Assembly (NCBI GenBank): GCA_025062095.1
Contig: JANXAZ010000026.1
Span: 1-50,954, forward strand
Direction of reading: 5' to 3'
From: Geminicoccaceae bacterium
GTDB taxonomy: Bacteria > Pseudomonadota > Alphaproteobacteria > Geminicoccales > Geminicoccaceae
Length of the DNA stretch: 50,954 nucleotides
Part shown: positions 1-9,370 of the stretch, piece after piece
How positions within the stretch are numbered: the first letter of the stretch is position 1
Layout: each line of letters opens with the position of its first letter
Translations under genes and position numbers: made by a program
The notes under the pieces: model-generated
What the model was told of the DNA's origin: nothing
What the model saw: the letters and a program-made list of their open reading frames with translations, nothing else
Databases searched by the model: none

Positions 1-331
1 GATCCAGCGGAGGTTGCCCCCTTCGAGAGTGCAGCCGAGGGGACCGGCGCGGACTTCGCGTCGTTCCGGTACGAGTTCTTCCGTTCTTCGAAGACAGATG
101 GCACGCGATGAGACCTCGATCTTTTCGCCTCTTCGATGCCGCGGTTTTCGGATCCCGCCGCCGGGGGCCCTCGATGCCGCTCGAGTCCTGCCACCGCGAC
201 GCGCCTCCTGCGATCGGGCGCGCGGCAGACCCGCCGTTCGCCGCCTCGACCGCCACTTTGGGCGGTGCTACGCGCGGAAGAGAGCGAAAACGGGGGAGGA
301 AACGTACGCTCGTCGTGCAGGGAGGACGTCC
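1..331. other. Gene-free stretch at the window start
   Basis: I see no recognisable gene here. A reading frame is open from position 14 into the dehydrogenase that follows. Its translation before position 332 is arginine- and proline-rich, resembles no protein I know, and is best read as untranslated upstream DNA. A ribosome binding site, GGAGG at about 321-325, lies just before the dehydrogenase ATG. Confidence 0.5.
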
Positions 332-1381
332 ATGGCCCGCTATCGCGTGGCACTCAGCGGCGATTTCAGGAAGCCCGACGGGACGCCGACCTACCCGATG
401 TTCGACCTTTCGCCGCTTGCGAGCCGCGAGGACGTCGAGATCGTGTACGTCGATCCCGTCGATGGCGAAATGCCGGCCGAAGGGCTCGAAGGCTGCGACG
501 CGTTGATCCTGCTCTTGCCGCGTTTCACCCGCAAGTCGATACCCAAAGACGGCAAGCTCGCGCTCGTCGCGCGTTTCGGCGTCGGTTACGACAGCGTGGA
601 CGTCGACGCCTGCACCGAGGCCGCAATCGCCCTCGCCATCACTCCGGAGGGCGTGCGCCGGCCGGTGGCCGTTTCCATCGTCACCTTCGTCCTCGCGCTC
701 TCCCAGAAGCTGTTGATCAAGGATCGGCTGTGTCGTCAGGGCCCGGCCGGTTGGGCCAAGCGCGCCGATCACATGGGGATCGGGCTCGTCGGGCGGACGC
801 TCGGACAACTCGGCCTGGGCAATATCGGTACCGAGGTCTTTCGTCTCGCCGCGCCTTTCGGCATGCGTCACATCGCCCACGATCCTAATGTCGATCCGGC
901 GATGGCGCGCGAACTCGGCGTCGAACTCGTCGACATCGAGACCCTTTTCCGCGAAAGCGATTTCTTGTCGATTTCGGTTCCGCTTTCTCCCGCGACGTAC
1001 CACCTCGTGGACGCCGACAAGCTCGCGCTCATGAAGCCCACCGCTTATCTCATCAACACTGCGCGTGGCCCGGTGGTCGACCAGAAAGCCTTGTATCGGG
1101 CGCTCGTCGAAGGGCGCCTCGCCGGTGCCGGGCTCGACGTGTTCGAAGAAGAGCCGTGTCCGGCCGACGAACCGATCCTCGCGCTCGACAACGTCATCGT
1201 GACCCCGCACGCGCTGTGCTGGACCGATCAGTGCTTCGCCGGCAACGGCGCGGCCGACGTCCGCCACGTGCTCGACCTGCTCTCGGGCCGCCCGCCGAGC
1301 TCGGTCGTCAACCGCGCGGTGCTCGACTCGCCGGCCTTCCGGGCCAAGCTCGCCTCCCTCGCCGCCCGAGCCCGGGCGTGA
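332..1381 (+). CDS. D-isomer-specific 2-hydroxyacid dehydrogenase
   Basis: This 349-residue protein belongs to the NAD-dependent D-2-hydroxyacid dehydrogenase family (phosphoglycerate, glycerate and formate dehydrogenase relatives), cytoplasmic enzymes that interconvert 2-oxo and D-2-hydroxy acids. Visible motifs are the Rossmann dinucleotide loop GLGNIG near residue 163, the catalytic arginine in NTARGP near 245, the acidic partner in DVFEEEP near 270 and the catalytic histidine in TPHALCW near 292. The length is close to that of single-substrate family members, with no C-terminal ACT domain as in long SerA proteins. The ATG is chosen because GGAGG sits six bases upstream and the family fold begins there. 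It stands alone, with more than 400 bases to the next gene, so the neighbours do not reveal the substrate. Family assignment is firm; substrate is unknown. Confidence 0.9.
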   Translation: MARYRVALSGDFRKPDGTPTYPMFDLSPLASREDVEIVYVDPVDGEMPAEGLEGCDALILLLPRFTRKSIPKDGKLALVARFGVGYDSVDVDACTEAAIALAITPEGVRRPVAVSIVTFVLALSQKLLIKDRLCRQGPAGWAKRADHMGIGLVGRTLGQLGLGNIGTEVFRLAAPFGMRHIAHDPNVDPAMARELGVELVDIETLFRESDFLSISVPLSPATYHLVDADKLALMKPTAYLINTARGPVVDQKALYRALVEGRLAGAGLDVFEEEPCPADEPILALDNVIVTPHALCWTDQCFAGNGAADVRHVLDLLSGRPPSSVVNRAVLDSPAFRAKLASLAARARA

Positions 1382-1789
1382 ACCTCGCCCCCGAGCCTCC
1401 GCGCTTTTTTCGAGCCGTGCAAAAGTGAAACGGCACGCGGTCCGGCACCCGATCCGCGGCCGAGCCGCGCGCGAAAATCGCGGGCTTCCTTCTGCACCCG
1501 ATGTGGTCGATCGCGCGCGGCGACGTCCGGGGTCGCGCGCGGCAGGAAGACGGGCCGCATCCGCGCTCCCGGCTCTTCCGAGACGCGGCCCCAGCCGCGT
1601 CGGACGCCTCTTTCCTCGCCACGACCGAAAGAGAGTGGTCCGGTCGCGCGTTTCTCCCCCTCCGAGCCCGCCCGATTTTTGCTCTACGGAGCGCTCGGCG
1701 GCATTCGCGCCGGTCTGGGCAGGAAAGGGGACTCGATTTAGCTCTCGCGCAGAACGTTGTCGGGAGCTCCGAGGCCCGCGGAGGACGCC
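1382..1789. other. Gene-free stretch
   Basis: About 400 bases between the dehydrogenase and the exporter gene hold no protein I recognise on either strand. A run of six T at about 1405-1410 follows the dehydrogenase stop, but I see no convincing stem before it. The last ten bases carry the ribosome binding site of the exporter, GGAGGA at about 1779-1784. Confidence 0.4.
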
Positions 1790-3583
1790 GTGGCGCAGAC
1801 GACACCGGGCTTCGTCGCGCTGTACAGAAGGGTCTTGGGCTTGCTGCGGCCCGAGCGCGGGGTCGTAGCGATGCTTCTCGTCGCCAATCTGTTCGCGGCT
1901 GCGCTCGGCTATGTCGAGCCGATCCTGTTCGGCCGCGTGGTCGACTTGTTGACGGGGTCGGGACGTGCCGAGCCGTTCGATACGACCGGAACTCTCCTCG
2001 CCTCGTGGGCGGTGGCGGGTCTCGGCGGCATCTGTCTTTCGATCGCGGTCGCCTGGCAAGCGGACCGGCTCGCGCATCGGCGTCGGCTCGCCGCGCTCTC
2101 CGCCTTTTTCGAACACGTGCTGCAACTGCCTCCGGCTTTCCACGATGCCACCCATTCGGCGCGTCTTCTGAAAATCATGCTCACCGGAACGGACCATCTC
2201 TTCGCCGTCTGGCTGGGCTTTTTCCGCGAGCACTTCGCCAATCTGATCGCGCTCTTCGTCCTGCTGCCGCTCACTCTTCTTTTGAACTGGCGCTTGGGGC
2301 TCCTCTTGATCGGGCTCGTCGCCGTCTTCGCGATCGTGACCGGTGCCGTCATCCACCGCACGCACACGCTCCAGTGGGAGGTCGAGCGGCACCATTCGGA
2401 CCTCGCGCAGCGGGCCGGCGACGCGCTCGGCAACGTGGTCTTGATCCAGAGCTTCGTACGGCTGGGAGCCGAGGTGCGCGCGCTCCGGGAAGTCGCGGAT
2501 CGCCTGTTGGCGGCTCAGTTTCCCGTGCTCGGCTGGTGGGCGCTTCTGAGCGTGCTCACCCGCGCCGCCTCGACCGTGGCCACGCTCGCGATCTTCGCGC
2601 TCGGCGCCTTCCTCGTGCGCAACGGCGCGGCGAGCGTGGGCGAGATCGTCACGTTCATGGGCTTCGCGACGTTGCTCATCGGCCGGCTCGAATCGGTGCT
2701 CGGCTTCTTCCGCGCTCTTTTCTTCCAGCGGCCGGCGCTGGCCGAGTTCTTCTCGGTGCTCGACACCGCGAGCACCGTGGTCGAGCGACCGGACGCGATC
2801 GAACTGCCGCGCCTGCGAGGGGAGATCGTCTTCGACCGCGTCTGTTTCGCCTATCGACCTGGTAAGCCCGCGCTCTTCGATCTCTCGGTCCGCATCCCGG
2901 CGGGCACCAGGGTGGCTATCGTCGGGAGCTCGGGTGCGGGGAAGAGTACGATGCTCGCGCTTCTCCTTCGCCTCTACGATCCGGATTCGGGTCGGATCAC
3001 GATCGATGGGTACGATATCCGCGATGCGACCCTCGCCTCTCTGCGGCGCAACATCGGCGTGGTCTTCCAACACAGCACGCTCTTCCAACGCTCGATCGCC
3101 GAGAACCTCAGGATCGGCAAGCCCGATGCCTCCGCGGCCGAGCTCGAGACGGCGGCTCGGCTCGCCCAGGCGCACGAGTTCGTGCGCGCCCTGCCCGAGG
3201 GTTTCGAGACGGTGTTGGGCGAAGGGGGCGCGCGGCTTTCGGGTGGAGAACGGCAACGGCTCGCGATCGCGCGCGCTCTCCTCAGGGATCCGCCGATCCT
3301 GCTCATGGACGAGGCGACGAGCGCCCTCGATGCGCGGACCGAGGAAAGGCTGCGGGCGGCGCTCGCGGCCGTGATGCGCAACCGGACGGTGTTGATCATC
3401 GCGCATCGTCTCTCGACGATCCGCGACGTCGACCTCGTCCTCGTCCTCGACCGCGGCCGGCTGGTCGAACAGGGAACCTACGAGGAACTCGTGCGCAAAG
3501 GAGGCGTCTTCGCCGATCTCGTCCGCGCCCAGCACTTCTCCGAAGCAGAAACGCAGGCGCTCTTGCCCCTCGGCTCCGCTTGA
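1790..3583 (+). CDS. ndvA: NdvA-like glucan ABC exporter, fused permease and ATPase
   Basis: This 597-residue half-transporter combines an N-terminal six-helix membrane domain (roughly residues 15-320) with a C-terminal ATPase. The ATPase has Walker A GSSGAGKST near 379, signature LSGGE near 483, Walker B ILLMDEATS near 503 and the H-loop IIAHRLST near 536. Its length and sequence pattern match the ChvA/NdvA family, which exports cyclic beta-1,2-glucan to the periplasm in rhizobia and brucellae. The GTG start is preferred over a TTG 33 bases upstream because GGAGGA lies five bases before it. It is convergent with opgH, four bases apart, and opgG follows, so a periplasmic-glucan role is supported by context. 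No cyclic glucan synthase (NdvB) is in the window. It could instead be a generic lipid or polysaccharide exporter. Confidence 0.75.
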   Translation: MAQTTPGFVALYRRVLGLLRPERGVVAMLLVANLFAAALGYVEPILFGRVVDLLTGSGRAEPFDTTGTLLASWAVAGLGGICLSIAVAWQADRLAHRRRLAALSAFFEHVLQLPPAFHDATHSARLLKIMLTGTDHLFAVWLGFFREHFANLIALFVLLPLTLLLNWRLGLLLIGLVAVFAIVTGAVIHRTHTLQWEVERHHSDLAQRAGDALGNVVLIQSFVRLGAEVRALREVADRLLAAQFPVLGWWALLSVLTRAASTVATLAIFALGAFLVRNGAASVGEIVTFMGFATLLIGRLESVLGFFRALFFQRPALAEFFSVLDTASTVVERPDAIELPRLRGEIVFDRVCFAYRPGKPALFDLSVRIPAGTRVAIVGSSGAGKSTMLALLLRLYDPDSGRITIDGYDIRDATLASLRRNIGVVFQHSTLFQRSIAENLRIGKPDASAAELETAARLAQAHEFVRALPEGFETVLGEGGARLSGGERQRLAIARALLRDPPILLMDEATSALDARTEERLRAALAAVMRNRTVLIIAHRLSTIRDVDLVLVLDRGRLVEQGTYEELVRKGGVFADLVRAQHFSEAETQALLPLGSA

Positions 3584-3587
3584 GGGT

Positions 3588-6128
3588 TCAGGCGGCTACG
3601 CCCACCCCGCGCCCGGGCTCTTCCGGCGGCCGCGACGGCTCGGCGCCGGCGCGGGCGCGATCGCGTCGCAAGAACGCGAGGAGCTCGGGCTGCTCCTCGG
3701 GCCAATGCACCCAGGCCTCGAGGTGCAAACGTTCGAGGAGTTCCGGATCTTCGAGAATCGATCGGCGCTCGGCCGCTTCCAGGTGCTCCGGCCCGAGATG
3801 GACGGCTTTGCGTTCGAGGAGCCTGCGTTCTTTGGGCGGGATCGGAGGCCGAGTGCTGAAGGCGCGCACGAGCCGCAGATGCAGAGCATGGGCTTGCGGC
3901 TCCATGACGGTACGCACGAAGCGCGCGAGGGGAGGTTCGTGTTCGGCCACGAAGCGGCGGTGATCGAGTTCCCACATCACCGTCGGCGGCTCGCTGTCCT
4001 CGCGCACGAGCAGAAGGCGAGCGCGCGCAGCCGCCTCGCCCAACCGCTCGCTCGCCCCCAAAAGCGCGAGCGGCACCGCGAGCACGAGGCCGGCGGTGAC
4101 CGGCAACAGCCACCAGAACAAAAGCGGCGTCGCGATCCAAGCCGCGATCGCAGCGCCAGCTCCGATCGCCGTGGGCCAGAAGAAGGTCCGCACGGCGGTG
4201 GCCAGCGCGCTCGCGCCGGCTCTGCGCCGCTGCGGCTTCCACTCGATGGACACGCCCGAGAGGATCGAAAGCACGAACCAGCTGTGCAGCACCATCATGA
4301 CCGGTGCCAACAGCGCCGAATAGAGCGTTTCGATGAGTGCACTCGCGATCAACCGCGCCCCGCCGCCCAGGGCTCGCCTACGCGGGCCGTCGAGCAGGGC
4401 GAGGAGGAGGCCCAGCAATTTGGGAACGAACAGAAGCCCGAGCGTGACGGCGAGCAAGAGCAGCGCTTCGTTGGCGACCGACACCGGAAGGATCGGGAAG
4501 GGCCAGCCCTCGGCGAAGTAGATCGGTTCACGCTGGGTGAGTTCCCAGGCCTGCAGCGCAGACAGAAGAAGAAAGAGCGCCCAGAGAGGCGAGGTGATAT
4601 AGGACATGATCCCGATCGCGAGGTGCAATCGGCTCACCCAGTGCAAGTGACGAGCGACGAGCACCCGCGCGTGTTGGAGATTGCCCTGGCACCAGCGCCG
4701 ATCGCGCACCGCGAAGTCTTCGACGGTGGGCGGCGGCTCCTCGTAGGATCCCCCGAGGTCGTCGGCGATCCACACCTGCCAGCCGCCCCGGCGCATGAGC
4801 GCCGCCTCGACGAAGTCGTGGCTCAGAATCGGCCCGCCCAGCGGTGCGCGCCCCGGTAGAGCGGGCAAGCCGCACAATTCCATGAACGGGCGGATGCGGA
4901 TGATCGCGTTGTGGCCCCAATAATTGCCTTCGCCACGTGCCCAGTAGGCGAGACCGGTCGCCGAAAGCGGCCCATAGAGTTCGCCCGCGGTCTGCAAGAT
5001 ACGGGCGAACAGCGTCTTGCCGCGGACGAGTTTCGGCGGAGCCTGAATCAGTCCGACTCTCGGGTTCTCGTCCATGCGGCGGATGAGTTCCAGGATGGAC
5101 GCCCCGGTCATCAGACTGTCGGCGTCCAAGACGACCATATAAGCGTAATTGGCGCCGAAGCGCGTGAGGAAATCCTCGATGTTGCCCGTCTTGCGGCCCA
5201 CGTTGCGGTCGCGCCGCCGATAAAAGATGCGGTCGGTGTCGCCGACGAGCTGCCTCAGACGCCGCCACGCTTCGATTTCGGCGAGCCAGATGTCGGGATC
5301 GGTCGTATCGGACAAGACGAACAGATCGCAGCGGCGGTCTTCGGGAGCGGTGCGCCGCAGGTCCTGCCACATGGCGAGCAGACCGTTGAACACGCGCTCC
5401 GTGTCCTCGTTGTAGATCGGCATGACGATGGCCACCCGACCCGCCGCATCGCTCGGATCGGGAAGCGCCATCGGCTGCGGCCGTCGACGCAGCCAGCGCA
5501 AGAGGAGCACGACGAAGCCCGCCGCCAGGGTCCAGAACGACTGGGCCAGCCAGAGCATCAAGAGCGAAAAGACGCCGAGATGCGCGAGATCGACCGCCGA
5601 CAGGCCGTTCACGCCCAAGATCTGGGCGAGCGTCCAGGTCCCCCAGACGGTCGTCGCGACGATCAGGACGAAGAAGGTCGCCCGACGACGACGGGCAACG
5701 GGGTCGATGGCCGGTGGTACGAACCGCCCGCGCGCCGTGCGGCTCGCGCCTTCGCGCGTCTCGCGGGGGATCAGGACGGGGCGCGGGAGCCAACGCCCCC
5801 GGCGCCATCGCAGAGCGGGCGCCAGCGATTGCCGTCGGATGGCACCAGGCGCACTCGACGGGGCGAGGCGCTCCTCGCCCGTGACGACCGGTGCGCGCGC
5901 GAGCGCCCGCTGCGCCTCCTCGAGCGCGAGCCGGACCGCTTCGGCCTCGCTTTCGGGCCGCTGTTGAGCGGCGAGAGGGGCGATCAGCTCCGCCGCGGTC
6001 GCCTCCGCCTCGGCCCGCTCGAGGCCGGCGGCTTCGAGATAAGCGCTCGTGCGCTCGAGAGCGACGCGCCAACGCTCCGCCCAGCGCGCTTCGAGGGAGC
6101 CGAGCTGATCCGAAGTGGCGGACGACAT
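3588..6128 (-). CDS. opgH: Glucan glucosyltransferase OpgH (MdoH)
   Basis: This 846-residue inner-membrane protein, almost the same length as E. coli OpgH, is a family 2 glycosyltransferase that polymerises glucose from UDP-glucose into the linear backbone of osmoregulated periplasmic glucans. The cytoplasmic catalytic region shows the early aspartate strand IVMPIYNEDTE, the DxD-type metal motif VLDADSLMTG near residue 334, and the acceptor motif RDRRWCQGN near 474. Hydrophobic segments flank it on both sides (two before, several after residue 500). The ATG has GAGGA six bases upstream. It lies 31 bases downstream of opgG on the same strand, the usual opgGH operon order, and ends four bases from the convergent NdvA-like gene. 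Confidence 0.95.
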   Translation of the reverse strand: MSSATSDQLGSLEARWAERWRVALERTSAYLEAAGLERAEAEATAAELIAPLAAQQRPESEAEAVRLALEEAQRALARAPVVTGEERLAPSSAPGAIRRQSLAPALRWRRGRWLPRPVLIPRETREGASRTARGRFVPPAIDPVARRRRATFFVLIVATTVWGTWTLAQILGVNGLSAVDLAHLGVFSLLMLWLAQSFWTLAAGFVVLLLRWLRRRPQPMALPDPSDAAGRVAIVMPIYNEDTERVFNGLLAMWQDLRRTAPEDRRCDLFVLSDTTDPDIWLAEIEAWRRLRQLVGDTDRIFYRRRDRNVGRKTGNIEDFLTRFGANYAYMVVLDADSLMTGASILELIRRMDENPRVGLIQAPPKLVRGKTLFARILQTAGELYGPLSATGLAYWARGEGNYWGHNAIIRIRPFMELCGLPALPGRAPLGGPILSHDFVEAALMRRGGWQVWIADDLGGSYEEPPPTVEDFAVRDRRWCQGNLQHARVLVARHLHWVSRLHLAIGIMSYITSPLWALFLLLSALQAWELTQREPIYFAEGWPFPILPVSVANEALLLLAVTLGLLFVPKLLGLLLALLDGPRRRALGGGARLIASALIETLYSALLAPVMMVLHSWFVLSILSGVSIEWKPQRRRAGASALATAVRTFFWPTAIGAGAAIAAWIATPLLFWWLLPVTAGLVLAVPLALLGASERLGEAAARARLLLVREDSEPPTVMWELDHRRFVAEHEPPLARFVRTVMEPQAHALHLRLVRAFSTRPPIPPKERRLLERKAVHLGPEHLEAAERRSILEDPELLERLHLEAWVHWPEEQPELLAFLRRDRARAGAEPSRPPEEPGRGVGVAA

Positions 6129-6159
6129 CGTGGTTCCTCGCGGACCTCTTCGGGGTCCT

Positions 6160-7677
6160 TCAACTCTTGTCCAAACGGTAGATCCACGTCTCGCTCACGG
6201 GCCGATCGCCCGCGAACAGGACGCAGCGCATCTCGACCGGTCCGGTGCCGGCCGGCTCGACGTCGAAGCTCACGCGCCAAGCGGGCACGAGCGGATGATC
6301 GCGCACGGAAACGGCTGCGAGTTTTCCGTTCGCCACGCCGACGCGCGCCGTGATGTCCGAAGCCGAAGGCGCACCGGGAGGACGCTCGAATTCGATCACC
6401 ACCCGGCGGCCAACCCCGCTCGGAACGGAGCCGATCCGAGTCGTCCGGGTGCGGCCGACCGAGAGCTCGATGGGCGGGCCCGACGACCAGACGAGACCAT
6501 ATGCGAAGCGCAACTCCTGCCCGGCGACGACCGGGTGCGCCGGCGTCCAGAAGGCGACGATGTTGTCGCGCCGCTCGTCTTGGCTCGGCACTTCGATGAG
6601 ACGAACCGAGCCCTTGCCCCAGGTACCGCGGGGAACGACCCACAGGTTGGGCTTGGTCTCGAACCGCCCGTCGAGGTCCTCGAAGGCTCGGAAGTCGCGG
6701 TTGCGCTGGAGAAGACCGAAGCCGCGCGGGTTCTCGTCGACGAGAACGGAAAGTCGGAGTTCGCTCGGATTGGCTACGGGCCGCCACAGGAGTTCACCCG
6801 CGGCGGTCCACATCGCGAGGCCCTCGACGTCGTGAACCGCCGGGCGGACATCGTCGACGCCCGTCCGATCGTGCGACCCGAACTGGAACATCGCGCTCAA
6901 GGGAGCGATGCCGACCTGCTCGACCGGAGCGCGGAAGAACAGGTTGACGTCGACGTCGATCCTGGTCTGCTCGCGTACCACGACCTCGAAGCGATAAGCG
7001 CCGGCGACGCGAGGACTGTCGAGCAACGCGTACAGAGTGAGCGGATCGAAGGGTTGCTGGGGCCGAACCAGGTAGAATTCGCGGAAGGCGGGGAACTCCT
7101 CCGGCCGGCCGAGCCCGGTGTCGAGCGCGAGCCCGCGTGCGCCGGCGCCGGGGCTCGTACCGCGGCCGACGGCACGGAAGTAACTCGCTCCCAGAAAGGT
7201 CAACAAAGGATCGAACTGATCCGCCGCGACCAGGGGAAAGTGGACGGAAAAGCCGGCCACGCCGAGGTCCTCGGCCGCCGCGGTGCGCGCGGCGAACTCG
7301 CCCAGCTCGAAATGGTCGGCCACCGCGGACCACAGTCGAGCGAGGCCGTCCTCGACCACGTAAAGCTGCACCGGGTGACGATAGATCCAACCGCAAGGAA
7401 AGGGACGAACGCGATAGCCCGGCGAGTCGCTCCAGATCGTCCACTCCGGCTTGAGCCGGATCTTGCGCCAAGCTTCCGCGGACAGGGCCGATTGCCATTC
7501 CGGCACCTCGCGCGGCGGCTGGTAGGAGCGCGCCGCGAGCTCCCGCGTCCGCTCGATCAACCGCTCGAACGAGAACGGCGTCGTCTGCGGGGACTCGGCT
7601 CCACGGATCGCGCGGACCGCCCAGGGGACGAGGGCCAAACCCGCGACCGCGCGTCGGGTCGTTCGCAGCTCGAGCAT
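6160..7677 (-). CDS. opgG: Periplasmic glucan biosynthesis protein, OpgG/OpgD family
   Basis: This 505-residue protein is the OpgG/OpgD partner of the downstream OpgH. The family works in the periplasm on the beta-glucan backbone as it is made. The chosen ATG gives an N-terminus with a twin arginine (TTRRAVAGLAL) and a hydrophobic stretch, which suggests Tat export. Tat export is typical of OpgD, whereas classical OpgG uses Sec. Family landmarks include FSFERLIERTRELA at the start of the mature domain, the region around GASYFRAVG, and the acidic run SVLVDENPRGFGLLQR. A longer reading with a start 39 bases upstream would put 13 residues before the signal. The opgG symbol rests mainly on its operon with opgH. 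A second paralogue is at 27193-28800. Confidence 0.85.
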   Translation of the reverse strand: MLELRTTRRAVAGLALVPWAVRAIRGAESPQTTPFSFERLIERTRELAARSYQPPREVPEWQSALSAEAWRKIRLKPEWTIWSDSPGYRVRPFPCGWIYRHPVQLYVVEDGLARLWSAVADHFELGEFAARTAAAEDLGVAGFSVHFPLVAADQFDPLLTFLGASYFRAVGRGTSPGAGARGLALDTGLGRPEEFPAFREFYLVRPQQPFDPLTLYALLDSPRVAGAYRFEVVVREQTRIDVDVNLFFRAPVEQVGIAPLSAMFQFGSHDRTGVDDVRPAVHDVEGLAMWTAAGELLWRPVANPSELRLSVLVDENPRGFGLLQRNRDFRAFEDLDGRFETKPNLWVVPRGTWGKGSVRLIEVPSQDERRDNIVAFWTPAHPVVAGQELRFAYGLVWSSGPPIELSVGRTRTTRIGSVPSGVGRRVVIEFERPPGAPSASDITARVGVANGKLAAVSVRDHPLVPAWRVSFDVEPAGTGPVEMRCVLFAGDRPVSETWIYRLDKS

Positions 7678-7859
7678 GCTGTGGTCCGAGGCTCCCTCCC
7701 CGACGTTGCCACACATCGCGCGACGAGCCGCTCCGAGTGCTCGCGCCTCGGTCAGGTCCCTCGCGTACGATCGTCAGGATCGCACTCTATATGGAGCCGC
7801 TCGTCGTCGCACTGAAGAGCGAGAGGACGGTTCGGCTCTGCTTTTCGCGCATCGGGGCT

Positions 7860-8207
7860 TCAGAACCGGCAACGCCCCGTGAGATCGACATTCGGCGGCC
7901 CGTCGACGCGCAAGGCCTCGAGCACGAGCCGTGCAGCGGCCAAGTCGACACAGCGCAGGACGAATCGCGGTTTCTGGTCGCGATCCATGGTGATCGAGAC
8001 GACGTGCTCCTGGCCGGCCGTCTTGTCGACCACGACCGTGGCGATCCTGTTGCGGTCGATCTGCAAGAGGACCCCGCCCGGCCGGTTGGGCTCGACCACC
8101 TGTTGCAGCTGCACCGGGTCGGGAGCGGCCCGGGCACGACCGCACAGTGCGACGAACACGCAGACCGAAGCGATCGAAGCGAAAAGACGCGAGGGGTACG
8201 AGCGCAT
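7860..8207 (-). CDS. Small secreted protein of unknown function
   Basis: A 115-residue protein with a clear Sec-type signal: two arginines near the N-terminus, a hydrophobic core (SIASVCVFVALCG) and an ARA-A cleavage site near residue 27. The mature part is short and mixed alpha/beta in character, with phrases such as QEHVVSITMDRDQ and a single pair of cysteines. I do not recognise the family. It sits between opgG and the divergent galM and could be transcribed with opgG, 182 bases downstream. There is no strong ribosome binding site, which lowers confidence in the exact start. The signal peptide and clean codon pattern make it a likely real gene. Confidence 0.6.
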   Translation of the reverse strand: MRSYPSRLFASIASVCVFVALCGRARAAPDPVQLQQVVEPNRPGGVLLQIDRNRIATVVVDKTAGQEHVVSITMDRDQKPRFVLRCVDLAAARLVLEALRVDGPPNVDLTGRCRF

Positions 8208-8279
8208 CGCGATCCCGATCGGCTGGCTCGACGACGACGAGACTGGCAGAACCGTGAAGCCGATCAAGCGGAGAGGTTC

Positions 8280-9281
8280 ATGGCTGTGCTCGTCGAACCG
8301 GCCGGAACGGTCGAAGAAGGCACGGTGATGCGCGCGTTGTTGCGCGGGCGCCGCGGTCTCGAGGCGGCGGTGTCGAGCTTCGGTGCGACCTTGCAGTGGC
8401 TGCGCGTTCCCGGATCGTGCGGCGAGCCGGTCGACCTCGTGCTCGGCTACGATCGCCCGGAGGAATACGCCCGCCGGCCCGGCTATCTGGGCGCGACAGT
8501 GGGACGCTTCGCCAACCGGATCGCCCACGGTCGCTTCTGGCTCGACGGCCGATTGTTCCGACTGCCGTGCAACCAAGACGGTCGGCACCATCTCCACGGC
8601 GGACCCGGGGCTCTCTCGCATCGGATCTGGTCGCTCGAGAGGGTGGCGGGCGCCGAGGCGGTCCGCCTCGCGATCGTCTCGCCCGATGGCGACAACGGCT
8701 ATCCCGGTCGCCTGGAGGTTTCTTGTACCTACGCGCTCGAGGAGGAAGGCCTGGCGATCGAGCTCGAGGCGACGACCGACGCCCCTACCCCGGTGAATCT
8801 CGTCCATCACAGCTATTGGAACCTCGCGGGCGGCGGCACCATCGACGACCATCACCTCGAGCTCGCGGCCGACCGCGTGCTGGAGGTCGACGCCGATCTG
8901 ATTCCGACCGGACGGATCCTCGCGGTCGACGGAACGCCCCTCGACTATCGCGCGCCGCGCCGGCTCGACGACCGCGGTCCGCCCGCGCTCGACCACTGCT
9001 TCCTCGTCCCGGGCGTCGGTTTCCGGCGCATCGGTACGCTCGAACACCGGCGAAGCCGTCGGGCCTTGGAGCTGTGGTCGGATCAGCCGGCGGTGCAAGT
9101 CTACAGCGCCATCCACCTCGACGTGCCCGGACGCGGCGGCGTCCGTTACGGCCCGCGCGCCGGTCTGTGCCTCGAAACCGAGGCGCTTCCCGACGCTCCG
9201 AACCACCCGCACTTTCCCTCCGCGATCTTGCGTCCGGGCGAACGATACCGCCATCGGATGCTGTTCCGGCTGCGCTTCTGA
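8280..9281 (+). CDS. galM: Aldose 1-epimerase (galactose mutarotase)
   Basis: This 333-residue protein is an aldose 1-epimerase, a cytoplasmic enzyme that interconverts the alpha and beta anomers of free hexoses. Family landmarks in order are GRFANRIAHGRF near residue 77, HLHGGP near 102, the catalytic-histidine segment NLVHHSYWNL near 174, YSAIHL near 278, and the catalytic-glutamate segment LETEALPDAPNHP near 297. The ATG is supported by GGAGAGG four bases upstream. An FAH-family hydrolase gene follows 89 bases downstream on the same strand, so the two may be co-transcribed in sugar or sugar-acid use. Length and motifs are complete. Confidence 0.92.
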   Translation: MAVLVEPAGTVEEGTVMRALLRGRRGLEAAVSSFGATLQWLRVPGSCGEPVDLVLGYDRPEEYARRPGYLGATVGRFANRIAHGRFWLDGRLFRLPCNQDGRHHLHGGPGALSHRIWSLERVAGAEAVRLAIVSPDGDNGYPGRLEVSCTYALEEEGLAIELEATTDAPTPVNLVHHSYWNLAGGGTIDDHHLELAADRVLEVDADLIPTGRILAVDGTPLDYRAPRRLDDRGPPALDHCFLVPGVGFRRIGTLEHRRSRRALELWSDQPAVQVYSAIHLDVPGRGGVRYGPRAGLCLETEALPDAPNHPHFPSAILRPGERYRHRMLFRLRF

Positions 9282-9370
9282 CGCGCAACGGGGATCGGCG
9301 CCGGCCGGGGTTGCCGGACGCGAAGGCGCGTGCTCCTTACCGTCGCCTCGGTCAGCGGGGAGAATCGGCG

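Noticed and set aside
1-331. Upstream extension of the 2-hydroxyacid dehydrogenase from position 14
   Set aside because: The extension is unlike the family, and a strong ribosome binding site precedes the internal ATG at 332.
3705-4859. Plus-strand frame opposite opgH
   Set aside because: Low-complexity translation rich in R, E, G and H with no family features; opgH on the other strand is intact.
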